DNA of 44,860 nt, taken from Candidatus Omnitrophota bacterium. GTDB taxonomy: Bacteria; Omnitrophota; Gorgyraeia; Zapsychrales; JANLHA01. The stretch lies in contig JAKQKX010000054.1 in NCBI GenBank assembly GCA_029560465.1, positions 1 through 44,860 on the forward strand, given 5' to 3'. Made by a program: the position numbers and the translations under genes. Position 1 is the first letter of the stretch. Each line of letters opens with the position of its first letter. Shown here in pieces: positions 23,026-29,925 of the stretch. The notes beneath the pieces were generated by a model, which saw only the letters and a program-made list of their open reading frames with translations, searched no databases and was not told the DNA's origin.

Positions 23026-23544
23026 ATGTTAAAAACAACGCTTAATAATCTTGATAATTCTATGTTTGAGTTCCCGGGTTTTTGGCATCCGGAGAGAGAA
23101 AAACTGCTCGCAGCGCTAAAGAAAACAAGAGCTGACGACGAGCCGGTTCCTTATTCATTTATCGTCGAGACTTGTGGGTTGCCTGCGGCGGTTTATTGTT
23201 GCCGGGCAGCGACAAAATATTATCATGTATGGCGTGAGTTTGCCTGCTGGTGCGCACTAAGCGTCAAGCACCTGTGGGATATGCCCCCTATCGTCGAGGA
23301 ATATTTAACGACGAGAAATGAAGAAATAGCAGAAAAAGCATGGGAGTTAACAAGAGCGATCAACCCGCGGCCCTATAGCGGAAATCTCGCATGTTTGGCT
23401 GCGCTTTATGCCGCAAACTTCCCAGAGTATTTAGAGAAACATTTGGCAGCTGCTCTTGTCGCAGATTACGCCTTGCGGTTTGCGCTCTTGGCAGGAGCAG
23501 ACATTAACCCGCTGACAAAAAAGTTTTTAGAATTGGTTGGATAA
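23026..23544 (+). CDS. Paralogous protein B (172 aa)
   Basis: Start after GGGTGAGTTGAT. Paralogue of the gene at 11887: KTRADDEPVPYSFIVETCGL, YCCRAATKYYHVWREFACWC, ALSVKHLWDMPPIVEEYLTT. The C-terminal half differs (ARAINPRPY-like region with NLACLAALYAANFPEYLEKH) and lacks the Ala-rich repeat of paralogue A. Helical throughout. The shared core suggests a binding domain with swapped tails. Function unknown. Confidence 0.65.
   Translation: MLKTTLNNLDNSMFEFPGFWHPEREKLLAALKKTRADDEPVPYSFIVETCGLPAAVYCCRAATKYYHVWREFACWCALSVKHLWDMPPIVEEYLTTRNEEIAEKAWELTRAINPRPYSGNLACLAALYAANFPEYLEKHLAAALVADYALRFALLAGADINPLTKKFLELVG
23229..23322. repeat. Right arm of the 94-bp perfect inverted repeat
   Basis: Exact reverse complement of 12091-12184. 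Both copies are in frame and code for the same peptide in paralogues A and B. Confidence 0.9.
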
Positions 23545-23561
23545 AAAGGAGGATGGGAAAA

Positions 23562-24122
23562 ATGAACCTCTACGAAATGCCGAAAACGGTTGTGCATCTT
23601 AAGTCAGAAGAAGAGTACGGCGAGTATAACAAAATGAGGTTGGATGCGGGATGGAATAAATGTCTCTTCTCTTGGAAAATGATGAAGGAAGACAACTTGT
23701 GTCATGCGATAGGAAACATAAGTAATTCTATTAATATTGACATTGTAAAAAAGTATAGCTACAAAATTCTAACCTTCCCGGAATTAAAAGCATTGCTAGA
23801 GGATAAAAAGTCCCCGAAGCCAAAGGCAACGAAACGGCGTGAGCCAAGAAGCCGGGATGAGATTCGCAATGATTTATTAGCGCTCGAGCTTGAGAATATA
23901 AAACTTCCCGAAAAATATCTCAGCTCTCGAATGACACAAAAGCCAACGGCAAAGAAGCCAAAGTATTTCTTGGAAGTGAGATGTTGTTCAATCCTACTCG
24001 TCGGGAAGAATGGTTTTTCAATGAGCACACGTTTCCGCAGGTATAAATCCATTCGGGTCGCCAACCAACAAGCCAAGCGGCTTGCGGCGGCGCTGGGGAT
24101 TGAGGTTAGGGAGGCAAAATGA
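23562..24122 (+). CDS. Hypothetical protein with basic C-terminus (186 aa)
   Basis: Start placed at ATG 23562 (AAGGAGG 9 bases upstream); ATG 23553 sits on the ribosome site. N-terminal HLKSEEEYGEYNKMRLDAGW and SWKMMKEDNLCHAIGNISNS form a compact domain. A Lys/Pro/Arg linker (KKSPKPKATKRREPRSRDEI) leads to a C-terminal strand-helix region (SMSTRFRRYKSIRVANQQAK) likely to bind nucleic acid. No family recognised. AT-richer than its neighbours in the first half. Confidence 0.55.
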   Translation: MNLYEMPKTVVHLKSEEEYGEYNKMRLDAGWNKCLFSWKMMKEDNLCHAIGNISNSINIDIVKKYSYKILTFPELKALLEDKKSPKPKATKRREPRSRDEIRNDLLALELENIKLPEKYLSSRMTQKPTAKKPKYFLEVRCCSILLVGKNGFSMSTRFRRYKSIRVANQQAKRLAAALGIEVREAK

Positions 24123-24147
24123 AATTCAATTTTGAAGAAGAGGCGAA

Positions 24148-24282
24148 ATGAGCAGATATAACCTTTGTGAGCATTGCGCCAGGTGCGACGGGAAAACTTG
24201 TGAAGCCGACGGGAAGCCGGTTGATAAATCAGAGGACACAAGCGGGTGTCCGCATTTTGAAGAAATTGAGGAGGAGGAATAA
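24148..24282 (+). CDS. Tiny Cys-rich protein (44 aa)
   Basis: ATG 24148 to TAA 24280-24282. Cys residues in LCEHCARCDGKTCEADG and SGCPHFEE (C-x2-C-x2-C-x4-C...C-x1-H) suggest a zinc knuckle. It ends in an acidic run that holds the GAGGAGG ribosome site of the next gene. Confidence 0.55.
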   Translation: MSRYNLCEHCARCDGKTCEADGKPVDKSEDTSGCPHFEEIEEEE

Positions 24283-24283
24283 A

Positions 24284-24598
24284 ATGCCTAGACCTGAAAA
24301 GCAAGACTTAAACAAAAATTATGCGGATGTCCCAGGAGTAGGACAAATGAGCATGCCGGAAAAGGTGTGTTACAACACGGCGATAGAGCTGTATACGAGT
24401 TGGCTCTCCTCCCCCGAGGTGCGGGAGGGGATTGCGGAAATATTGGCGGACATGCGTGGTTTTCGTCACGGCATGCCAAAAGTTAAAAACGTTTTATCTA
24501 TATTGCCTAAAAAATTAAAGGATGAAGTTTTTGACGATGCCGCCGCCGTCGTCAAGTTCCTGGTGGAATGTGCGCCCGCCCAAACGAGAGAGGAATAA
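24284..24598 (+). CDS. Hypothetical helical protein (104 aa)
   Basis: Start at ATG 24284 after GAGGAGGAATAAA, overlapping nothing. MPRPEKQDLNKNYADVPGVG, then all-helical segments (KVCYNTAIELYTSWLSSPEV; LSILPKKLKDEVFDDAAAVV). Function unknown. Confidence 0.6.
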   Translation: MPRPEKQDLNKNYADVPGVGQMSMPEKVCYNTAIELYTSWLSSPEVREGIAEILADMRGFRHGMPKVKNVLSILPKKLKDEVFDDAAAVVKFLVECAPAQTREE

Positions 24599-24603
24599 AC
24601 CTC

Positions 24604-24735
24604 ATGGACAAACCCGAAGCCATATTAGAAGCAATACGGGCCTGCGAAGTCGGGGCAGAAGTTAGAATCCACAACTCCGACGGAAGCGTGTGGTGTATGT
24701 TGAAGGTGGTTTGCAAGGAATTGGGAGGAGTATGA
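24604..24735 (+). CDS. Small hypothetical protein (43 aa)
   Basis: ATG 24604 to TGA 24733-24735. MDKPEAILEAIRACEVGAEV, then RIHNSDGSVWCMLKVVCKEL: a helix followed by a beta hairpin. The stop contains the GGAGG region of what follows. Too short to assign. Bases 24736-24813 hold no further gene apart from the first 12-bp repeat copy. Confidence 0.4.
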   Translation: MDKPEAILEAIRACEVGAEVRIHNSDGSVWCMLKVVCKELGGV

Positions 24736-24777
24736 TAATGATTTATCCCACTGTCTTACTTGGAACAGAGTGAAACA

Positions 24778-24789
24778 TTGAACCCTAAA
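24778..24789 (+). repeat. 12-bp direct repeat flanking the methyltransferase (left copy)
   Basis: TTGAACCCTAAA, identical to 25437-25448. Read from its TTG, it encodes MNPK, the same start as the 45-aa gene after the methyltransferase, then stops after nine residues. Confidence 0.7.
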
Positions 24790-24813
24790 ATTCATACGGA
24801 ATGGAGATAATTA

Positions 24814-25440
24814 ATGCCTAGTAACATTGAAATATATAATATGGACTGTATGCAAGCCATGAAGCAGATGCCAGACAAGGCGTTTGACTTGGCGATTGTT
24901 GACCCGCCGTATAGACATGATAACGAGAATCAACCAACACAAGATATGAGAAATACCTGTAATCGGTTTGTAAAAGTTCGAATGTTGGGCGACAAACCAA
25001 CAAAAGAGTTTTTTGAACAACTTTATCGAATATCAAAAGAACAAATTATCTTTGGTGCAAACAACTTTCAGCTTCCACCATTTAAAGGGTTTGTTGTTTA
25101 TAAAAAAAAGACAATAAGCGAAGAATTTACAATGTCTATGTGCGAAATTGCGAGCTTGTCAGAAGGCCTTGGAACTGTATCGAAATGGGTTGAACTTGCC
25201 CCACAAGATAAAAACAGAATCCACCCCACCCAAAAGCCAGTAGCCCTATACAAATGGCTTCTCAAAAACTACGCCAATCCCGGCGACAAAAGACTGGACA
25301 CTCATTTAGGTTCCGGCTCAATCGCAATCGCCTGCTACGATATGGGACATGACCTTGTCGGATATGAGATAGACAAGGAATATTTTGATGCTGCGGTTAA
25401 AAGAATTGAAAATCATAAAAAACAAGGGCAACTATTTTGA
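24814..25440 (+). CDS. DNA adenine (or N4-cytosine) methyltransferase, beta class
   Basis: 208 aa, start ATG 24814 after GGAG. DPPY (motif IV, residues 30-33) precedes HPTQKPVALYKWLLKNYANP and DTHLGSGSIAIACYDMGHDL (motif I, about 162-175), the circular order of beta-class amino methyltransferases. Small target-recognition region (about 34-90), so a short target such as GATC-like is expected. No partner restriction gene. Probably an orphan enzyme protecting phage DNA. Base composition is AT-richer and lacks the CGACG words common around it, and it lies between 12-bp direct repeats, so it looks like a recent insertion. Confidence 0.85.
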   Translation: MPSNIEIYNMDCMQAMKQMPDKAFDLAIVDPPYRHDNENQPTQDMRNTCNRFVKVRMLGDKPTKEFFEQLYRISKEQIIFGANNFQLPPFKGFVVYKKKTISEEFTMSMCEIASLSEGLGTVSKWVELAPQDKNRIHPTQKPVALYKWLLKNYANPGDKRLDTHLGSGSIAIACYDMGHDLVGYEIDKEYFDAAVKRIENHKKQGQLF

Positions 25441-25448
25441 ACCCTAAA
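25437..25448 (+). repeat. 12-bp direct repeat flanking the methyltransferase (right copy)
   Basis: TTGAACCCTAAA, the start of the 45-aa gene; identical to 24778-24789. Confidence 0.7.
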
Positions 25449-25574
25449 CTCCTACCGACAATATTAATCACAATCCAGTTATTCGCATCAATCCCGTATG
25501 GGATTCAGGGCGATTGGCGACGGTGCTTATACTGGATATTCGCGGCGGGGATAAATGCAGTTGTTACGTATTGA
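25437..25574 (+). CDS. Small membrane protein, TTG start (45 aa)
   Basis: TTG at 25437 overlaps the methyltransferase stop (TTGA). It reads MNPKLLPTILITIQLFASIP, then YGIQGDWRRCLYWIFAAGIN, with two hydrophobic segments separated by GDWRR. This layout matches a widespread family of tiny phage membrane proteins. Stop TGA 25572-25574. Ribosome site AAGGGC is inside the methyltransferase end. Confidence 0.6.
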   Translation: MNPKLLPTILITIQLFASIPYGIQGDWRRCLYWIFAAGINAVVTY

Positions 25575-25583
25575 AATAAACGT

Positions 25584-25771
25584 GCGGGCGTGGCGTTCTG
25601 GGAAAACGCTAATCAGATTATGGAGCTTCCACAGGTTGCCGCTGGGGAAAACCCACTCTTAAGAGTGACGGACATTAGCCGAGGTCACGAACTTACGTCG
25701 GAGTGGAAGATAAAACAAGGCGTCGGCACACGCCTATCCATAGTTAAGCAGGTTCAAATCCTGCCGCCCGC
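25584..25771 (+). ncRNA. tRNA-like structured RNA with large insert in the anticodon-arm position
   Basis: Perfect 7-bp acceptor: GCGGGCG (25584-25590) with CGCCCGC (25765-25771), next base T as discriminator. U8 and G9 follow, then a D-arm GCGT/ACGC (25593-25596, 25606-25609) with loop TCTGGGAAA containing GG. The T-arm GCAGG-TTCAAAT-CCTGC (25748-25764) abuts the acceptor and carries the invariant TTC. No CCA is encoded. In place of an ordinary anticodon arm there are 137 nt with a 9-bp helix (25616-25624 with 25737-25745), a 7-bp helix CTTCCAC/GTGGAAG (25626-25632 with 25703-25709) and hairpins at 25643-25655 and 25719-25734. The acceptor and U73 resemble bacterial tRNA-Gly, and CUUCCA looks like a Gly UCC anticodon loop. 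Could be an interrupted tRNA-Gly, a tmRNA-like chimera or a novel RNA. Confidence 0.5.
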
Positions 25772-25797
25772 TTCCCGCAGGGGAAAGGAGGTGAGTT

Positions 25798-25935
25798 ATG
25801 GACCTATTTGAATTTTTATTTACTATTTTTGTTCTAATTCCGACAGGTATTATCTTATGGAAGATCGCTATTATGAAAACACCAGAAGTAATGGAATTGT
25901 TTACTAAAAAGAGGGGCAAAAAATGCAGAGAATAA
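25798..25935 (+). CDS. Small membrane protein (45 aa)
   Basis: ATG 25798 after AGGAGGTGAGTT. MDLFEFLFTIFVLIPTGIIL, then WKIAIMKTPEVMELFTKKRG: one N-terminal transmembrane helix and a basic tail. Overlaps the following glycosyltransferase gene by 13 bases. It might anchor or assist the next two transferases; unproven. Confidence 0.6.
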   Translation: MDLFEFLFTIFVLIPTGIILWKIAIMKTPEVMELFTKKRGKKCRE

Positions 25936-26738
25936 ATAATCCAAGAATTAATGTGCCTGTCGAGATCAGCTTAATTGCATCATCAATCAGGTTTTGGCTG
26001 TGGGCGCCGTTTATAAATTCCCTGCTTGATAACGACGTGACTTTTGAAGTTATTCTCGTCGGAGATTTTGAAGAGAAAGCTGTTGAGGTCCACAAGGCGA
26101 TATCTGCAAGAATGAAAGACACGCAAGTTTTTAAGATCATCCGCACGGGGCATATTAAACCGGCACAATGTTATGAAATCGCGCGTCGGGCCGCTGTTGG
26201 CCGGTTAATACATTGGACAGCGGACGATTGCGAATATTCGCCAAAGGCCCTTGATAACATTTGCAAGTTTTATGATATGTTTATCAGCCGGGGGTGTGTA
26301 TCACAAGACCTGATTCTTTCAATCCAGACAATCGAGAGCGGGTATTTTTTCAAGATGGACGACCACAGATTTTTCTATAAAGACCAATCTTCTCCGTTGA
26401 TGGCCCCGCTCGGTGTATTGCGCCGGGAATATCTTGATTCTCTCGGCGGATTTGACAGGCGGTTTGTTTCCGGGCAGTGGGAGAATGATGTTGTTATGCG
26501 CTCTTATGCCGCCGGGGGGACAGTTGCCGTTTATTCCGGGGCCGTTATCACAATAGACCACCATGAAAAGCACCTCGGGAATCTTGGGAGCAAATTTAGG
26601 TCGGCATACTTAGAGGACAGGGGGGTCTTAGAAAGTTTATGGCCCGGGGGGAAGATAAAGAAAGAGGTGGATCTTGAGCCATATTCGGATGAATCAATTT
26701 TAACAAAGTCACAGGGGAACAGGGGGATTTGGGTATGA
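25923..26738 (+). CDS. GT2-family glycosyltransferase
   Basis: 271 aa. VEISLIASSIRFWLWAPFIN, then FEVILVGDF follow the GT-A nucleotide-binding region. LIHWTADDCEYSPKALD carries the DDC-type acidic motif. GGFDRRFVSGQWENDVVMRS is the family 2 acceptor/base region (G-G-F-D...E-N-D). No membrane helix. Ends in an ATGA overlap with the next transferase, so the two are coupled. Confidence 0.75.
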   Translation: MQRINNPRINVPVEISLIASSIRFWLWAPFINSLLDNDVTFEVILVGDFEEKAVEVHKAISARMKDTQVFKIIRTGHIKPAQCYEIARRAAVGRLIHWTADDCEYSPKALDNICKFYDMFISRGCVSQDLILSIQTIESGYFFKMDDHRFFYKDQSSPLMAPLGVLRREYLDSLGGFDRRFVSGQWENDVVMRSYAAGGTVAVYSGAVITIDHHEKHLGNLGSKFRSAYLEDRGVLESLWPGGKIKKEVDLEPYSDESILTKSQGNRGIWV

Positions 26739-27481
26739 TTGACATTTCAATTTTTTTGCCGTTTCGTGAGAGGTTAGATTTTTTTGCCAAGTTAATGGAC
26801 TCACTCAAAAAAACAACCACTAACCCCGAGAGAGTTGAGCTTGTGATTGCCATTGACAATGACGACACGCCGGTCATTAATCAGATCGGGAACCTCGTCG
26901 AGAATAACCTGCCTTTTGATTTAAGGTTTTTATTGCGCCAACGAGGGGAACACATGATAAAAACGTATATCAACCCGGCGGCGAGGATATGCAGGGGTCG
27001 GTTTCTTTTGGCGTCGAGCGACGACGCTGTTTTTAAGACTGTCGGATGGGACAGGATTTTATATCAAAAGATGGACGACGCATTTTTAAGAGACGGCGAC
27101 GACATCCACCTGGGGTTAATTAACGACGGGATAAATAGGACGGACGAGGACCCGCTATTCCCGCGCTTTTCTTGTTGGCCTGTCTTGGGGCGAGAAATGC
27201 TCCTGGCTAAAGGGAATTATATTTACCATGAGCATTTTAACTTCTGGGGCCTCGATTGGTTCTTGGCTGATGTTTTCCGACGGATGAAACGGCTTGTATC
27301 AATAACGGATGTCTTGATTGACCATTATTCCGTGCATACAGGACAACGGGCCAGGGACGAAAATTATGAACGGTTTGCTAAAGTCAAAACCATATACGAC
27401 GACGCTTTAGTCACAGAAGAATCGCAACGGCTTATTGACCTTATTTTTGAGATCAGGAGGCAGAAAGGAATAAATACATAA
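26735..27481 (+). CDS. GT2-like glycosyltransferase
   Basis: 248 aa from ATG 26735 (overlapping the upstream stop). IDISIFLPFRERLDFFAKLM, then LVIAIDNDDTPVI, and GRFLLASSDDAVFKTVGWD with the DD motif. NFWGLDWFLADVFRRMKRLV resembles the catalytic-base region. Its last 29 bases overlap convergently with the membrane protein gene on the other strand. Confidence 0.75.
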   Translation: MIDISIFLPFRERLDFFAKLMDSLKKTTTNPERVELVIAIDNDDTPVINQIGNLVENNLPFDLRFLLRQRGEHMIKTYINPAARICRGRFLLASSDDAVFKTVGWDRILYQKMDDAFLRDGDDIHLGLINDGINRTDEDPLFPRFSCWPVLGREMLLAKGNYIYHEHFNFWGLDWFLADVFRRMKRLVSITDVLIDHYSVHTGQRARDENYERFAKVKTIYDDALVTEESQRLIDLIFEIRRQKGINT

Positions 27482-27935
27482 TCACCCCGACGTTGAGGAA
27501 GATTGAAATAAAAAATTCTTCGGCGGGAGATTCAAGCGGATTTATTACGCCAAGATAAACTGTCCAGATCGCCACTCCGAGATGTACCGGAAAAACCTTC
27601 CACCCCCCCAGGAGAAAGCAAAGAAATGCCCCGGCGAGGAGATTAACAAAGACATACACCGAGCGGTTGAATATTTTACTAAAGAAAACATCCCCGCCAT
27701 ATCCGAAATGGAACCCGATAGATATTAAAGGCCATGTGGCAATGAGAGGCCAAGAGAAAAGCCCGCGCCAAAATGCTGTTCCGCAGATCGTCAACGCAAG
27801 CACAAAAGACCCAAAGAATCTTCGCCATGCTTTCCATTCACGCCCGCCGACAGAATAAAGGACGGAAGAAATAATAAGCCCAACCCCTGCGGCCCCGCAT
27901 TGCCAGATAGTCAAATATTCTTGTTGTAACGACAT
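27453..27935 (-). CDS. Multi-spanning membrane protein (160 aa)
   Basis: Four to five hydrophobic segments: AAGVGLIISSVLYSVGG; FFGSFVLALTICGTAFW; YVFVNLLAGAFLCFLLGG; EFFISIFLNVGVIMYLFLSA. A loop with Arg/Lys (GREWKAWRRF) fits the inside-positive rule. Downstream of the lysis genes in the late operon. Might be an accessory lysis or exclusion protein. Start lacks a clear ribosome site; it may be coupled to the small gene ending 4 bases before. Confidence 0.6.
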   Translation of the reverse strand: MSLQQEYLTIWQCGAAGVGLIISSVLYSVGGREWKAWRRFFGSFVLALTICGTAFWRGLFSWPLIATWPLISIGFHFGYGGDVFFSKIFNRSVYVFVNLLAGAFLCFLLGGWKVFPVHLGVAIWTVYLGVINPLESPAEEFFISIFLNVGVIMYLFLSAS

Positions 27936-27938
27936 TCG

Positions 27939-28082
27939 TTAGAGCGCTCTGATGATTTCATAAAGAGTCCCGCCGACGAGATCGTTGATGATTTTCAAAA
28001 TTTCTTTGATCTGGGCGATATTGACCTGTTTTTTCTTGCCTTCTTTTTCTGAAATTTTAACAGCAAATTCTGTGATTTTCAT
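27939..28082 (-). CDS. Small conserved-looking cytoplasmic protein (47 aa)
   Basis: ATG 28082 to TAA 27939-27941: MKITEFAVKISEKEGKKKQV, then NIAQIKEILKIINDLVGGTL ending YEIIRAL. Amphipathic helical. Its start overlaps the end of the lipoprotein (28079) by 4 bases. Function unknown; co-translated with the lysis genes. Confidence 0.55.
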   Translation of the reverse strand: MKITEFAVKISEKEGKKKQVNIAQIKEILKIINDLVGGTLYEIIRAL

Positions 28083-28294
28083 TGTAGGTTAACCCCTTTT
28101 ATTTTAGCGTTCAGGATCCTGTCAACAGCCCGGTCACTCAATAGAAACCCGTCAAATTCCGTCGTGATAGTTTCCCCTTTTTTTGTCCTGACGATTTCTT
28201 TTTGATCGAGAACGTATGTCGTCGTTCTTGTACTGCTAACGCACCCGGTCAAAAGCATCAATAAAATCAGAAGCGTCACCTGTTTTTTTAGCAT
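28079..28294 (-). CDS. Outer-membrane lipoprotein, putative o-spanin (Rz1-like)
   Basis: 71 aa. Signal peptide MLKKQVTLLILLMLLTGC with lipobox LLTGC at C18, followed by a short periplasmic part. It starts inside the 3' end of the inner-membrane gene (59-bp overlap, different frame), as Rz1 does with Rz. The two together would bridge the envelope and fuse the membranes after holin/lysozyme action. Less Pro-rich than classical Rz1, so this rests on position and lipobox. Confidence 0.7.
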   Translation of the reverse strand: MLKKQVTLLILLMLLTGCVSSTRTTTYVLDQKEIVRTKKGETITTEFDGFLLSDRAVDRILNAKIKGVNLQ

Positions 28295-28418
28295 TGTCTA
28301 AATCCTCTTTTGCTTTCTCTGCCTGTTCCCGACGATAAGCGCTTTTCTTGTCGTGATATTTAAAGATGCCAAGCATAACAAGAAGAAGCGCCCCGATTAC
28401 TGCGAGGATTTCTTTCAT
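28236..28418 (-). CDS. Putative i-spanin (Rz-like), short
   Basis: 60 aa: N-terminal transmembrane helix (KEILAVIGALLLVMLGIF) followed by a charged coiled coil (KYHDKKSAYRREQAEKAKED LDNAKKTG). That is the plan of an inner-membrane spanin subunit, although shorter than lambda Rz. Overlaps holin (ATGA) upstream and the lipoprotein gene downstream. Confidence 0.65.
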   Translation of the reverse strand: MKEILAVIGALLLVMLGIFKYHDKKSAYRREQAEKAKEDLDNAKKTGDASDFIDAFDRVR

Positions 28419-28597
28419 TGTGATTTTGTCGAAGAGCTGATCGCGTCGCGAATAGCCCCGAGCCCGAGAGCATTAAGAACCAACCAAACCCATTCCGGGA
28501 TTACAATCCCGAGCGCAGACAAACACGCAGTAACCCCAATCCCTGCGGCAATGATATACGTTTTTTTCCCATTAAGAAATTTTATAATTTTATCCAT
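28415..28597 (-). CDS. Holin-like protein
   Basis: 60 aa. FLNGKKTYIIAAGIGVTACL, then IPEWVWLVLNALGLGAIRDA: two hydrophobic helices with a short turn and a basic N-terminus, the class II holin pattern. First gene of the lysis cassette after the fibre gene; GGAGG before ATG 28597. No endolysin is in the cassette; the only lysozyme found is the HTH fusion at 20891. Confidence 0.7.
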   Translation of the reverse strand: MDKIIKFLNGKKTYIIAAGIGVTACLSALGIVIPEWVWLVLNALGLGAIRDAISSSTKSQ

Positions 28598-28628
28598 CGT
28601 CCCAACCTCCTATTTACCTTGTTGAAAT

Positions 28629-29657
28629 TTATCTATCAATCAACGCACGGACATGAATCCCGGCGGGAAGTTTCTCAACCATCACGGGTTTTTTATCAGA
28701 AAATAAGCCAGTATGGAGAGGCGAGAATTTCTTCTCTCTTGAAAGATCAACCCTGGCGAATCTTTTGTGAAGTGTCGTGAGAATACTACCTCTTTTTGTC
28801 GTCGATCTTTTTAATTCTTCGGCTTCGTCTTTCCCGAGGACAACAACCTCTTTGTCGTCAAAATTATTCCCGATAAACGGGTGAGGGAGCGCGGCAATAT
28901 CCCCGCCATTATCATAAGCCGGATGATCTGCGGCGGCATAAGCATATTCAATCACGCCAGTGTTTTTGTCGACAAGGAGAAAAACCCATAAATCTTGTCC
29001 TGACGCTGTGACATATCGTTGTCTGGCGTATGTCGTCCCTGGGTTTGGCGGGTCTGGGATATATTTAATTTGAGTCCAGAACCCATAAGAACCGCCTGGC
29101 AGAATAAGATTATTTGTCCCGCCAATCCAAATAGGCGTTATATATTCCGTAAGCTGATTGAATGGCATCTCTTTCGCGATTTGTGCAGATACGCTTGATA
29201 CAGTCCCGTAGTATGATACCTCACCAGTCGTTGCCTTTAATTTCGAAGTCGTCACGCTCTCGTCCGGGATATTCCCAACCCCGGAATATTTTAATTTTTT
29301 CCTTGCGTTCCCTGCTTGCGAATCTTCAATAACAAAAAGATCGTCTGCGTGCGGGGTTTCTTTTTCTGTGAGCGTATTTATAACAGTTATGGCGTTCGCT
29401 AGATTTGCCGTCGGGAGAGCCCCCGCCCCGGAAGGAACGCTCGACAACGCCGTGAGAGCTGCGCCGCTAACTTTCCCGGCGGTTGTGATCTGCGCCAATT
29501 TTGTGTCAGCAATCGCCGCAGACGAAGCGACCTTAGCATTTGTGATCTGCAAGAGTGCCGTCGTAAGCTCTTCAATCGCGGCCCAATTCGCGCGGCAAAG
29601 CCCAGGAAAATTAATTAGCAACTCATCATCCGCGGGGATGCTTTTATCCCATGCCAT
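28629..29657 (-). CDS. Tail fibre protein
   Basis: 342 aa, start ATG 29657 after GGTGATAAAA (a GTG lies 9 bases upstream). The N-terminal part shows the repeating pattern of phage fibres: MAWDKSIPADDELLINFPGL, NWAAIEELTTALLQITNAKV, SSAAIADTKLAQITTAGKVS. A collagen-like or coiled middle precedes a beta-rich C-terminal receptor domain (WIGGTNNLILPGGSYGFWTQ). Located after the tail-tip genes and just before holin, the usual site. Confidence 0.75.
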   Translation of the reverse strand: MAWDKSIPADDELLINFPGLCRANWAAIEELTTALLQITNAKVASSAAIADTKLAQITTAGKVSGAALTALSSVPSGAGALPTANLANAITVINTLTEKETPHADDLFVIEDSQAGNARKKLKYSGVGNIPDESVTTSKLKATTGEVSYYGTVSSVSAQIAKEMPFNQLTEYITPIWIGGTNNLILPGGSYGFWTQIKYIPDPPNPGTTYARQRYVTASGQDLWVFLLVDKNTGVIEYAYAAADHPAYDNGGDIAALPHPFIGNNFDDKEVVVLGKDEAEELKRSTTKRGSILTTLHKRFARVDLSREKKFSPLHTGLFSDKKPVMVEKLPAGIHVRALIDR

Positions 29658-29925
29658 TTTTATCACCGCCTTTTTTTTGTTTACTGTAAATTTTTTTCAT
29701 CTCATCTATTGTTATGATCTTCGCCCCGCGTTTTTTTAATTCTGCTATCCAACACGGCGGGCAAGCGGCGAAAGATTGCGCATAATTCGCCGCCTGTTCT
29801 TTGCAGGTGAATACCGGCGGGGCCGGGTCGTAATGATCTTGCAAGATGATTGAGCCCGATACCCTCACATAAGCGAGGACATCAATTTTCTTCCCGCAGT
29901 AAGCGCAGACAAGTTTTTTTTTCAT
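29644..29925 (-). CDS. Small zinc-binding protein (93 aa)
   Basis: LVCAYCGKKIDVLAYVRV and FAACPPCWIAEL supply C-x2-C...C-x2-C, a likely zinc ribbon (with another Cys in FTCKEQAANYAQ). Overlaps the next gene by 14 bases and starts in an ATGA overlap with the previous one. Role in tail assembly unknown. Confidence 0.6.
   Translation of the reverse strand: MKKKLVCAYCGKKIDVLAYVRVSGSIILQDHYDPAPPVFTCKEQAANYAQSFAACPPCWIAELKKRGAKIITIDEMKKIYSKQKKGGDKNGMG

Noticed and set aside
25584-25771. Group I intron in the tRNA-like RNA
   Set aside because: No P, Q, R or S core elements (no GACUA-like P7 pair) were found and the insert is only about 105-137 nt.
25584-25771. Ordinary tmRNA
   Set aside because: Too short, lacks the conserved GGAUUCGAC-type D-loop and any tag-peptide reading frame ending in Ala codons.
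25590-25811. Protein-coding frame of 73 codons from GTG 25590
   Set aside because: It runs through perfect acceptor, D and T arms; the coding of a canonical T-loop is better explained by RNA.
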